Notes: a model not told the origin generated them from the letters alone. Shown: positions 16,353-24,134, counted from the stretch's first letter. The stretch is DNA of 24,323 bases from Methanosarcinales archaeon ex4572_44 (GCA_002254825.2 NJEL02000010.1:1-24323); one strand, 5' to 3'. Numbers and translations: made by a program.

Positions 16353-16998
16353 AGGAACCAACCAGTTTTATCAGTTCTTCTCGGAGGTCTTCGAGGCTAT
16401 ACATATAGGGGTCCATCCGATTCATCTTTTCTGCAAGCTCTGGCATGCCGACGCTGTCCTCTATCCAGTAGGAGAAGTCATCGGTCTTCTTTTCAAGTCG
16501 GAGTCGTGCTTCGAAGATGTGGTAGTATAAGGATGTGAGAGGTATCTTTTCGAGGCATTCTCTGAACTCTCGGAGGTTTGTTGCTCTGAGATCTGTTAGC
16601 ATCTCGATTGTTACTGATTGATTAAAGTGGAACTCTTCACCCGGGCGGACTCTGCCGTGGGCTATGCCATCATGCATATGCTCTTCGAGTATCTTTATCA
16701 GCCTCTGCCTCAGATCTTCGATATTCACATAATCGAATGGATCGATCTCTGAGATTTTCTCTGCCAGTGCGTCATCTCCAAGTTGGAGTGATACCCACTC
16801 AGAGAAATCATTGGTGTATTCAGGTGGAAAGAAGTGGTATTTCAAAAATGATTGGTGCATGTGCAGGAAAATAGAATTGGTCGGAACCTCTCTTACCCCT
16901 CCTAAAAGTTCACTCAGGTCTGCAGCAGTTCGATCTGTGATCTCTATCAACTGCACACAGTCCCAAAAGAGGAAAGGGGATACTCCACCATTATTCAT
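16333..16998 (-). CDS. DUF5752 family protein, two tandem repeats
   Basis: From ATG 16998 this is a 221-residue soluble protein built of two similar halves. The first half has SELLGGVREVPTNSIFLHMH, NDFSEWVS, LAEKISEIDPFDY and an LRQRL helix. The second repeats the order with RECLEKIPLTSLYYHIFEARL, DDFSYWIE, LAEKMNRMDPYMY and LREEL. This internal duplication and the His-containing SI-x-x-H segment fit DUF5752, which I recall as commonly adjacent to TreT-type glycosyltransferases. Overlap with treT by 20 nt supports a joint function, perhaps regulating or assisting trehalose synthesis (inference). AGGTG lies about 5 nt before the ATG; TTG 17016 is an alternative start. No catalytic motif is known. 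Confidence 0.8.
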   Translation of the reverse strand: MNNGGVSPFLFWDCVQLIEITDRTAADLSELLGGVREVPTNSIFLHMHQSFLKYHFFPPEYTNDFSEWVSLQLGDDALAEKISEIDPFDYVNIEDLRQRLIKILEEHMHDGIAHGRVRPGEEFHFNQSVTIEMLTDLRATNLREFRECLEKIPLTSLYYHIFEARLRLEKKTDDFSYWIEDSVGMPELAEKMNRMDPYMYSLEDLREELIKLVGSYESRDA

Positions 16999-17149
16999 AC
17001 AGCACCTTTTATACAATCATGCTTTAAAAGCTTTGTGTGTGATCCAACTATGAGATCTGTGAATCGTCTGTGAATCGCCCGTCGCAACGCCAATCAACTC
17101 TCCGAATCCAGCCAAAAAAGTGCACAACCATATAAACCTATGTAAGCGA

Positions 17150-17425
17150 TTACCCGCCGGCAACAGGTGGAAATACAGCAATTACATCCCCATCCTTCAA
17201 CACGGTTTCAAGCCCATTGAGAAACGCGATGTTATGCCCATTCACCAGAAACTTGACATAATCCCGCAACTGTCCATCCTCAAAGCAAGCCTTCTCAAGC
17301 GACTCAGAGGCAGAACACAAGTCACGGAGCAACTCGCCAAGCGTCATCCCGTGACGATACTCAACATCCATTTCCTTCCTTCCAACAATATCACGGAAGC
17401 TTGCAAAAAACTTGATCGCTATCAT
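17150..17425 (-). CDS. MoaD/ThiS-family ubiquitin-like protein
   Basis: From ATG 17425 the protein has 91 residues, typical of MoaD/SAMP proteins. It has the beta-grasp pattern: IAIKFFASFRDIVG, then MTLGELLRDLC, YVKFLVNGHNIAFLNGLET, LKDGDVIAVFPPVAGG. It ends in GG, the site adenylated by an E1-like MoeB/UbaA enzyme. It may be the sulfur carrier subunit of molybdopterin synthase or an archaeal small modifier protein (SAMP); sequence alone does not separate these. A TATA box 28 nt upstream of ATG 17425 points to a leaderless mRNA, which argues against the longer TTG or ATG starts further up. It is divergent from the proteasome gene psmB, interesting because SAMP-type modification can target proteins to proteasomes. 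Confidence 0.85.
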   Translation of the reverse strand: MIAIKFFASFRDIVGRKEMDVEYRHGMTLGELLRDLCSASESLEKACFEDGQLRDYVKFLVNGHNIAFLNGLETVLKDGDVIAVFPPVAGG

Positions 17426-17449
17426 CCTCTGATGAAATAATGAACAAAG

Positions 17450-17457
17450 CATATAAA
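17450..17457 (-). promoter_or_regulatory. TATA box of the MoaD-like gene
   Basis: TTTATATG on the minus strand is centred 28 nt upstream of ATG 17425, as expected for a leaderless transcript. It stands back to back with the psmB promoter about 40 bp away. Confidence 0.55.
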
Positions 17458-17487
17458 GCCTTAACTCTTACACCCAATAGAAAAAAC

Positions 17488-17494
17488 TTATATA
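17488..17494 (+). promoter_or_regulatory. psmB TATA box
   Basis: TTATATA preceded by an A-rich, BRE-like stretch. Transcription would start near 17517 and leave a short leader with GAGGT seven nt before the psmB ATG. Confidence 0.65.
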
Positions 17495-17546
17495 CTGTAT
17501 GATGTATGTATTTGGATACTGATTTTTCCTTTTTGAGGTATTGTAG

Positions 17547-18179
17547 ATGGAGGACAGTAAACAGTTTAAAGGCACTACTACAATAGGTTTGGTCTGCGAC
17601 GGCGGCGTGGTACTGGCATCTGAGAGCCGGGCTACGATGGGCAATTTCATTGCGAGTCAAGAGGCAAAGAAGATCTACCAGATCGATGAACTGGTCGGCA
17701 TGACCACAGCTGGTTCTGTTGGAGATTCGCAACGACTTGTCAAATGGTTGCAGGTTGAGGCCAAGTTGTATCGGATGCGGCGGGATGAGCCAATGACCGT
17801 TAAAGGTATTACTACACTGCTTGCAAATATCCTGAGCGGTTCGAGGTACTATCCATTCATGGTCCAGTTGCTGGTTGGAGGTACAGATAAGAAGGGCAGT
17901 TCTATCTATTCTCTTGACCCAGTCGGTGGTGTCATCGAGGAGACGAAAGCAGTTGCGACTGGTTCTGGCTCTCCCTTTGCCTACGGCGTGCTTGAGGATC
18001 GATACGTTGAAGGCCTCAACCTAGACGATGGCGCCGATCTTGCGATCAGAGCGCTTCACCAAGCGATGAAGAGGGATTCCGCATCTGGTAATGGCGTTCA
18101 CGTTGTCAAAATTACTCCTGAAGAGTATATCGAGGTTGGTAAAGAATATATAGAGGGTAAGAGGTTGGAGTTGAGCTAA
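17547..18179 (+). CDS. psmB: Proteasome beta subunit
   Basis: This is the catalytic subunit of the archaeal 20S proteasome core, 210 residues. A nine-residue propeptide ends in KG, followed by the catalytic Thr10 in TTTIGLVCDGG, which is exposed by autocleavage. The mature-numbered E17 (E26) and K33 (K42 in AKKIYQID) are present, as are TTAGSVGDSQRLV, MVQLLVGG, ATGSGSPFAYGVLE and the late RDSASGNGVHV. GAGGT with a 7-nt spacer precedes ATG. The aCPSF1/FttA gene follows after 61 nt, an arrangement I recall from several euryarchaea. The coding strand is G/T-rich throughout. Confidence 0.97.
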   Translation: MEDSKQFKGTTTIGLVCDGGVVLASESRATMGNFIASQEAKKIYQIDELVGMTTAGSVGDSQRLVKWLQVEAKLYRMRRDEPMTVKGITTLLANILSGSRYYPFMVQLLVGGTDKKGSSIYSLDPVGGVIEETKAVATGSGSPFAYGVLEDRYVEGLNLDDGADLAIRALHQAMKRDSASGNGVHVVKITPEEYIEVGKEYIEGKRLELS

Positions 18180-18198
18180 TACCATTAAATAACTCTTC

Positions 18199-18228
18199 TT
18201 TTTACACAACATTTTTTATCTGTTTTTT
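18199..18228 (+). terminator. U-tracts between psmB and the aCPSF1 gene
   Basis: Runs of five, six and six T residues (18199-18203, 18212-18217, 18223-18228) fill the psmB-aCPSF1 gap and run directly into the GGAGGG ribosome site of the second gene. They fit an archaeal U-tract terminator or attenuator that would still allow read-through. Confidence 0.5.
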
Positions 18229-18240
18229 GGAGGGATTAAT

Positions 18241-20151
18241 ATGACGATTGAGGAGGATTTACAAGAGATAAAATCCGCGATTGAAGCGAAACTTCCACCG
18301 AACATAACCATAGCTTCAGTGGAGTTTGAAGGTCCTGAAGTGGTGATACACACCAGAGAACCTGGAAAATTGGCAGACAACGCAGAGATTATACGTAGTA
18401 TAGCAAAAGGTATGCGAAAACGTATCGTTGTCAGGCCAGACCCAAGCGTGCTCTTGGACCCTGACGAGGCCATAAAACGGGTAGAGGAAATCGTTCCAGA
18501 AGATGCAGGGATAACCGACTATTACTTCGATCCTGATACCTGTGAAGTGATGATCGAAGCTGAAAAACCTGGACTTGTCATCGGACGATACGGCGCAACA
18601 CTTCGTGAGATCGTTAAAGAGGTTAACTGGACGCCAAAGGTTGCGAGAACCCCACCGATCAAAACAAATATAGTGAATAATATCCGGCAGCTGCTGCGTA
18701 CAAGTGTGGACGAACGAAGAAACTTTCTCAAATTACTTGGACGAAAGATTCACAGAGAGATCTCATCAAAAGATCAATGGGTGAGGCTCACCACCCTTGG
18801 CGGTGCAAGAGAAGTGGGACGAAGCTGCATCTTGCTATCAACACCTGAAAGTAGGGTCTTGATCGACTGTGGCATCAATATGAGCGTGGAGAACGGGACA
18901 CCCTACCTCTATGTTCCAGAGGTGAACCCGATCAATCAGATAGATGGTGTTATCGTCACACACGCGCACCTTGACCATAGTGGACTCGTGCCACTCCTCT
19001 TCAAATACGGCTACGAAGGCCCGGTATACTGCACGTCACCGACGCGCGACCTTATGGCACTCCTACAACTCGACTATCTTGACGTCTCGGCAAAAGAGGG
19101 AGGCAAGATAGCCTACGAATCCGCAATGGTACGAGAAGAAATAAAACACACGATCCCGCTCAGCTATGGAGACGTGACCGACATAGCACCAGACATAAAA
19201 CTGACACTCCATAATAGTGGACACATTCTGGGCTCATCGACCGCACACTTCCACATAGGGGACGGACTCTACAATGTGGCAATAACAGGAGACTTTAAAT
19301 TCGAAAAAACACGACTATTCAACGCTGCAACAAACGATTTCCCCCGAATAGAGACGCTCGTGATGGAAGCAACCTATGGAGGAGCAAAAGACTTCCAGAC
19401 ATCACGTTTGGATGCAGAACAGAAACTACAGGACACTGTAAAAAAAACTATAGAACGTGGAGGCATTATACTTATACCAGCCTTTTCGGTTGGACGCAGC
19501 CAGGAAGTGATGCTGGTACTCGAAGAATCCATGCGTAGAGGAGCAGTCCCTGAGGTGCCTATCTACCTTGACGGTATGATATGGGAAGCCACTGCAATCC
19601 ATACTACGCACCCAGAGTACCTCAACACCGAACTTCGAAACATGATTTTCCATAAAGGACATAATCCATTCTTAGCACCCTGCTTCAAACCAGTAGACTC
19701 CACCGAGATGCGTACGAAGATCATCGCCGAGAGAGAACCAGCGGTTATATTATCAACTTCTGGAATGATGAATGGAGGACCTATCATGGAATACCTGCGA
19801 GCCTTTGGACCAGATAAAGAACACACCCTCATATTCGTAGGATACCAGGCTGAAGGCACACTCGGACGGCGCATACAGAAGGGATGGAGCGAAGTGCCAA
19901 TACCAACCCATGATAGACGAACAGAGATGATAAAAATTAACCTGAACGTGAAGACGATCGACGGCTTCTCAGGGCATTCAGACCGCAGACAACTGATCAG
20001 CTATATCAAACGGATGCGGCCACAACCACACTTTATACTAACAGAGCACGGAGACGAAAGAAGCTGTCTCGAACTCGCAAGCGGCATATACAAAGCGACA
20101 CACATCCCATCAAAAGCACTCGTGAACCTCGAAACAATCAGACTCTCATAA
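18241..20151 (+). CDS. aCPSF1 / FttA, KH-MBL-beta-CASP ribonuclease
   Basis: The 636-residue protein is the archaeal homologue of CPSF73, shown in methanogens and Thermococcus to be the general transcription termination factor that cleaves RNA at U-rich 3' ends. Two KH-like domains cover about residues 1-175, with VIGRYGATLREIVKE as the RNA-binding loop of the second. The metallo-beta-lactamase domain has H241, H243, D245 and H246 in THAHLDHSG, then HILGSSTAHF and ITGDFKFE. The beta-CASP part shows MEATYGG, AFSVGRSQEVMLVLEE, LSTSGMMNGGP, FSGHSDRRQL and the terminal LTEHGDE. GGAGGG precedes ATG by 6-7 nt. It follows psmB after 61 nt of T-rich sequence. The 3' third is strongly A/C-rich. Confidence 0.96.
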   Translation: MTIEEDLQEIKSAIEAKLPPNITIASVEFEGPEVVIHTREPGKLADNAEIIRSIAKGMRKRIVVRPDPSVLLDPDEAIKRVEEIVPEDAGITDYYFDPDTCEVMIEAEKPGLVIGRYGATLREIVKEVNWTPKVARTPPIKTNIVNNIRQLLRTSVDERRNFLKLLGRKIHREISSKDQWVRLTTLGGAREVGRSCILLSTPESRVLIDCGINMSVENGTPYLYVPEVNPINQIDGVIVTHAHLDHSGLVPLLFKYGYEGPVYCTSPTRDLMALLQLDYLDVSAKEGGKIAYESAMVREEIKHTIPLSYGDVTDIAPDIKLTLHNSGHILGSSTAHFHIGDGLYNVAITGDFKFEKTRLFNAATNDFPRIETLVMEATYGGAKDFQTSRLDAEQKLQDTVKKTIERGGIILIPAFSVGRSQEVMLVLEESMRRGAVPEVPIYLDGMIWEATAIHTTHPEYLNTELRNMIFHKGHNPFLAPCFKPVDSTEMRTKIIAEREPAVILSTSGMMNGGPIMEYLRAFGPDKEHTLIFVGYQAEGTLGRRIQKGWSEVPIPTHDRRTEMIKINLNVKTIDGFSGHSDRRQLISYIKRMRPQPHFILTEHGDERSCLELASGIYKATHIPSKALVNLETIRLS

Positions 20152-20260
20152 ACCAAAAAACAACACTCTTCCCCCTCGACGGGCTCTCTCTATCCCGTTT
20201 GTATCGCAGATTGGTACATTCGGGTTTGTGTGTGGTGTACCAAGTAGTTTTTTATGCTAC

Positions 20261-20272
20261 ATAAAATATAAT
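20261..20272 (+). promoter_or_regulatory. Helicase promoter inside an inverted repeat
   Basis: The AT-rich stretch ATAAAATATAAT is a TATA-box candidate. It lies within a perfect inverted repeat with arms CATAAAAT and ATTTTATG around ATA (20260-20278). Transcription would start near 20292, inside the first of the paired palindromes, leaving about 100 nt of leader. Confidence 0.5.
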
Positions 20273-20281
20273 TTTATGCCA

Positions 20282-20323
20282 TCGGTTACTTCGTAATCGA
20301 AAGCTGCTTACTAAGTAAGCAGC
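20282..20323. repeat. Paired palindromes, site 2
   Basis: Two inverted repeats stand side by side ahead of the helicase gene. The first has arms TCGGTTAC and GTAATCGA around TTC (centre 20291), with one G-T pair. The second has perfect 10-bp arms GCTGCTTACT and AGTAAGCAGC around a single A (centre 20313). Centre distance is 22 bp, the same as in the pair at 10928-10966, and the cores TTACTTYGTAA and GCTTACT are shared. Here the pair overlaps the predicted transcription start. Confidence 0.75.
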
Positions 20324-20391
20324 ATGCTCAAGTAACTGCGAGTGTAACAGGCAGTTTCTTGTAGTATTGTGCTGTGGGAAAGTGTGTTAAT

Positions 20392-22563
20392 ATGACTGAG
20401 GGTGTTTTCTCGTATTTTCCAAAGTCTTCCTGTTACAAGTACCAGTCCGAGGCTATGGAACAGATCTTTGGCGCACTCATTGGTGAGCGTTTTGTCCTGT
20501 TTGAGGGCGCGTGCGGTACAGGGAAGACGTTGAGCGCTCTTGTACCTGCGCTCTCTGTGGGCGAGCGGCTGGGAAAGGTTGTGGTCATCGCCACAAATGT
20601 CCATCAGCAGATGGAGCAGTTCATTGAAGAGACACGGGAGATCAGGCGTAAGAAGCGTGTCAACGTTGTTGTTCTAACAGGTAAGATGCTGATGTGTCCG
20701 CACCCTGATATGGATTATGACCGATGTAAGCTGCTCCGTGAGAACACTTTTGAGCTTGTGGACGCTGAGAGAGAGTCTGGGGTTATTGATGCTCAGCTTC
20801 GGGCGCTTGGGAAGAAGTATGAAGATACAGGCGATCCTGAAATTTTTGAGCTTCGCAGTGCTATCGCAAGAGACGCTGATTCCGAGCGCGATCGGATTCG
20901 CGGTCTCAGGAGGGCATCGTGTAATGAGCTTTACGAGTTGTTGAGATCTGACCCCACTGGTTTTCGAGAGTGGTTGTTCGGTGATGTTCGCAGGCCTGAG
21001 GAAGTCGCGGATTGGGCGTATCAGCGCGGTGTCTGCGGCTATGAGCTATTGAAGCGCGAGATGAAGGCTGCCGACCTTGTGATCTGCAATTATCACCATC
21101 TGTTGAACGCCTCCATATTTGATAATCTTCTTGGCTGGCTCGAGCGGGGAGCGAACGATATTATTGCGATCTTCGACGAGGCACATAATATTGAATCGGC
21201 GGCACGAAACCATTCTTCTCTGACACTCTCAGAGATTACTCTTGATCGCGCTTTTGGCGAGGTTGTCGAAGACCGATCTGGTGATCGCGAGGGCATTGGC
21301 CTCCTCTTCTCACTTGTGAAGAATCTTATTCACGACTCGTACGAGTCCCGTCTGAAGTTTGGCGAAAGTGAACGAATCGGCGAGCACTGGCAGGATCTGC
21401 GGATATGCGACCCTCTGACACGAGAGGATCTATTCAAGGAGAAACTTGAGAAGGTGATGAGCGAGGCAGGACTTGAGAATGGCGTGATCGACGATGCGCT
21501 CAGACTTGGAGACGAATTTGAAAAACGATATGAGAGGGAGTTTAAAGCTGGACGCACGAAGATTTTGAAGTCCTCAAGCACACTTGCTGCTGCAACATTT
21601 CTACAACAATATCTGAGAGAAAACGGTGAGTACTACCCTATTCTGAATATAAGGCGTGACGATAACAAGCTCACAGGCAGGCTCGAATTATTCATAAGTA
21701 TACCACGACATGTGACAAAACCACTCTTTGAGAAGCTGCACAGCGCTGTTTTAATGTCGGCAACACTCGCGCCATTTGAAATGGTGAAGACCACACTTGG
21801 AATGGAACGTGATACCACCGAACTTGCCTTCGGACTCTCCTTCCCACCCGAAAGGCGACGCACGCTCGCCGTGAATGTCCCACCACTCTTTGCAAGGGAC
21901 AGGAAGAACCCTGAGACGATAGAAATGATTACAAGCGTGCTCACAGATATAATAAACGAGACCCCAGGCAACCTCATACTCTTCTTCCAGAGTGCAAGTG
22001 TTGCACTCCAGTATTACCAGCACCTTGAACTGAACATTCCATTATTCCTCGACGAGATCGGAGTCTCAGCCCAGCGAGTGAGAGAAGAGTTCTTCAAGAT
22101 CGGGGAGAACGGAGGCAAAGCCGTCCTCTTCACCTACCTCTGGGGCACACTCACCGAAGGCGTGGATTACCGAGACGGGCGCGCCAGATGTGTGGTCGTG
22201 ATCGGCGTCGGGTATCCAGCATTGAACGATCGGATGCGCGCGATCGAGTCTGCCTATGATGCAGAGTTCGGGCGCGGATGGGACTATGCCATCCAGATAC
22301 CAACCACCAGGAAGGTGCGTCAGGCGCTGGGGCGCGTGATCCGCTCGCCCGAAGATTTTGGACTCAGAGTGCTTGTCGATGCACGTTACACACCAGAATC
22401 GATGAAAACACTCAGAAAATACTCAGTGCACAACGCCTTCCCAGAAGACGAACAGAGAGAGATGATCGAGGTTGCGCCGCAACGCGTGAAATACGCGGTT
22501 ATGAATTTCTTCTCAGAAATCTCAGAACCAATAGAGACGAAAGACCTCCAAATCAAAGAATAA
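20392..22563 (+). CDS. Rad3/XPD-family DNA helicase, probably Fe-S
   Basis: From ATG 20392 this is a 723-residue superfamily 2 helicase of the Rad3/XPD/DinG group, 5'-3' DNA unwinding in repair. Motifs: Q-like YKYQSEAMEQI, Walker A GACGTGKT, DEAHN as Walker B, SATLAPF, then LFTYLWGTLTEGVDYRDG and the motif VI region QALGRVIRSPEDFG. Between Walker A and DEAH are Cys 102, 112, 177 and 215, four candidates for the 4Fe-4S cluster ligands of this family. Another cysteine in VICNYHH lies just after. GTG 20374 in frame would add six residues; ATG 20392 is preferred. Paired palindromes lie in its leader. The 5' end is G/T-rich and the 3' end A/C-rich. Confidence 0.93.
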   Translation: MTEGVFSYFPKSSCYKYQSEAMEQIFGALIGERFVLFEGACGTGKTLSALVPALSVGERLGKVVVIATNVHQQMEQFIEETREIRRKKRVNVVVLTGKMLMCPHPDMDYDRCKLLRENTFELVDAERESGVIDAQLRALGKKYEDTGDPEIFELRSAIARDADSERDRIRGLRRASCNELYELLRSDPTGFREWLFGDVRRPEEVADWAYQRGVCGYELLKREMKAADLVICNYHHLLNASIFDNLLGWLERGANDIIAIFDEAHNIESAARNHSSLTLSEITLDRAFGEVVEDRSGDREGIGLLFSLVKNLIHDSYESRLKFGESERIGEHWQDLRICDPLTREDLFKEKLEKVMSEAGLENGVIDDALRLGDEFEKRYEREFKAGRTKILKSSSTLAAATFLQQYLRENGEYYPILNIRRDDNKLTGRLELFISIPRHVTKPLFEKLHSAVLMSATLAPFEMVKTTLGMERDTTELAFGLSFPPERRRTLAVNVPPLFARDRKNPETIEMITSVLTDIINETPGNLILFFQSASVALQYYQHLELNIPLFLDEIGVSAQRVREEFFKIGENGGKAVLFTYLWGTLTEGVDYRDGRARCVVVIGVGYPALNDRMRAIESAYDAEFGRGWDYAIQIPTTRKVRQALGRVIRSPEDFGLRVLVDARYTPESMKTLRKYSVHNAFPEDEQREMIEVAPQRVKYAVMNFFSEISEPIETKDLQIKE

Positions 22564-22587
22564 CGCTTGCAGCTATCGATACACTCT

Positions 22588-22932
22588 TCAGTAATCTTTT
22601 CGCTCAGCGTGCCCCACTTGAACAAGCTCTTCGTTGAGATCTACCCCGTCAAGATAGATCACAGCAAGATAACGACCATACTTACCCTTTTTATCCCGTA
22701 TAGTGCGAATTACAACCTCTTCTGCTTCGGAAAAACGATTTATAACATATTCCTTCGCGGCAAGCCCAGCCTCGCGCTCAGCGCCCCTAACCTCAGGAGT
22801 ATTTATACCATAGAGCCTTAGCCTCTGCCCTGTAGAAATACTGAATCCGCAATCCACACGCATATCGACAGTGTCGCCATCAACAACCCGTTCAAGTTCA
22901 GCCCGATATATATAATTCACTTCAACACTCAT
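22588..22932 (-). CDS. Thermonuclease-like (SNase-fold) protein
   Basis: This 114-residue protein has the staphylococcal nuclease OB fold. RVVDGDTVDMRVDCG corresponds to the first strands with the metal-binding Asp. LRLYGINTPEV corresponds to the active-site strand with Arg35 and Glu43 equivalents, though Asn replaces Asp40. GKYGRYLAVIY carries the Arg87 equivalent. There is no signal peptide, so it acts inside the cell or in a complex. It ends 25 nt from the convergent helicase stop. A TATA box about 27 nt before ATG suggests leaderless mRNA. Catalysis is likely because both arginines and the Glu are kept; the Asn variant is seen in other family members as far as I recall. Confidence 0.88.
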   Translation of the reverse strand: MSVEVNYIYRAELERVVDGDTVDMRVDCGFSISTGQRLRLYGINTPEVRGAEREAGLAAKEYVINRFSEAEEVVIRTIRDKKGKYGRYLAVIYLDGVDLNEELVQVGHAERKDY

Positions 22933-22954
22933 AATTCTGTCATTATTCTCATCT

Positions 22955-22962
22955 GATATAAT
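22955..22962 (-). promoter_or_regulatory. TATA box of the thermonuclease-like gene
   Basis: ATTATATC on the minus strand is centred about 27 nt upstream of ATG 22932, consistent with a leaderless transcript. Confidence 0.5.
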
Positions 22963-23072
22963 GATAACTATTTTTGGCCAGATTTCTGCATACGTTTGCA
23001 GAGAAGAAAATATCTATTTGGAGCAAAAAGCTATTGCAACTATAAACAACCGTCTGACACATACCAAACGTA

Positions 23073-24134
23073 CTAAAAGTATCTGTCTATCCGTGTTGTA
23101 GCCTCGGTGATCAGATCCACGCTTGCCCTTAGATCTTGCATGTTCAAGGTCTCGACGGGTGAATGTATGTATCTGACTGGTATGCTTACAACGCCTGTTG
23201 GGATGCCGCTTTTTGTGAGGTGTATTGCGGTCCCGTCGGTGGTCCCGCCATCTCCAACATCGAGCTGGTGGGGGATATTTTTCTCCTGTGCCGTCTCTTC
23301 AAGCCATTCTAACACGGTTGGGTGTGTGATGATTCCCCTGCCCGCGGAGTCAGCTATTGTGATCACAGTTCCTTTCCCAACCTCAAGTGCCGAATCCTTC
23401 TTCTCAACTCCAGGATGGTCGCCTGGAATTGTCACATCAGTTGCAATCGCAACATCGGGATCAAGTGCAAAGGCACTGGTCTTTGCTCCCTTTAAGCCCA
23501 CCTCTTCCTGAACTGTTCCAACCCCATAGACCGTAACATCTATATCAAGTTCACAGATCCGTTTCATCGCCTGAATCATCACGCAGACGCCCGCGCGATT
23601 GTCAAGAGCTTTTCCTGTAACAAGCCCCCCCGCCATCGGTTTAAATTCACGATCAGGTGTGATCGGTATCCCGGGTTTCACCCCAAAAGACTCGGCTTCC
23701 TCTCTGTTTTTAGCTCCTATGTCGATGAACATCTCCTCTGCCTTCAAAATCTTCTTTTTTTCATCATCTTTCATCAGATGCGGGGGTTTCGCGCCGATCA
23801 CACCATAAATCTCGCCATTGGGTGTGTGGAGTATCACGCGCTGGCTGTGTATTGCCTGATCGAACCACCCTCCAATCCTGACAAATCGGATAAAGCCGTT
23901 CTCGTCAACATACTTGCACATAAAACCTATCTCATCCATGTGCGCTGCAATCATGAGAGATGGCTTGTTTCCCCTCTTGGTCGCGATCATATTGCCCATC
24001 GCATCCACTTTGATCTCATCCACAGACGGCGCAAGCTCCGCCCTGATCACGTCTCTGATGCTGCCCTCAAAACCTGACAGTCCATGTGCATTGGACAAAC
24101 GTTCCAATAATTCAAGCTCTTCCATACCGATCAC
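23073..24134 (-). CDS. M42 family metallo-aminopeptidase
   Basis: At 353 residues this matches the M42 (TET / deblocking aminopeptidase, formerly annotated endoglucanase M) family of dizinc peptidases that form dodecameric shells and trim peptides released by the proteasome. The zinc and catalytic residues are visible: H65 and D67 in AAHMDEIGFM, the bridging Asp in GKALDNRAG, the general-base Glu pair in VQEEVGLKGA, the Asp in ATDVTIPGDHPG and the last His in YIHSPVE. GTG 24134 has GGAG about 7 nt upstream; ATG 24125 in frame would remove three residues. The gene is probably downstream of the small ORF at 24160. The coding strand turns A/C-rich toward the 3' end. Confidence 0.94.
   Translation of the reverse strand: MIGMEELELLERLSNAHGLSGFEGSIRDVIRAELAPSVDEIKVDAMGNMIATKRGNKPSLMIAAHMDEIGFMCKYVDENGFIRFVRIGGWFDQAIHSQRVILHTPNGEIYGVIGAKPPHLMKDDEKKKILKAEEMFIDIGAKNREEAESFGVKPGIPITPDREFKPMAGGLVTGKALDNRAGVCVMIQAMKRICELDIDVTVYGVGTVQEEVGLKGAKTSAFALDPDVAIATDVTIPGDHPGVEKKDSALEVGKGTVITIADSAGRGIITHPTVLEWLEETAQEKNIPHQLDVGDGGTTDGTAIHLTKSGIPTGVVSIPVRYIHSPVETLNMQDLRASVDLITEATTRIDRYF

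Noticed and set aside
17055..17076. Tandem TCTGTGAATCG repeat (two copies) upstream of the DUF5752 gene
   Set aside because: Only two 11-bp copies, with no further units or symmetry; not enough for a regulatory or CRISPR call.
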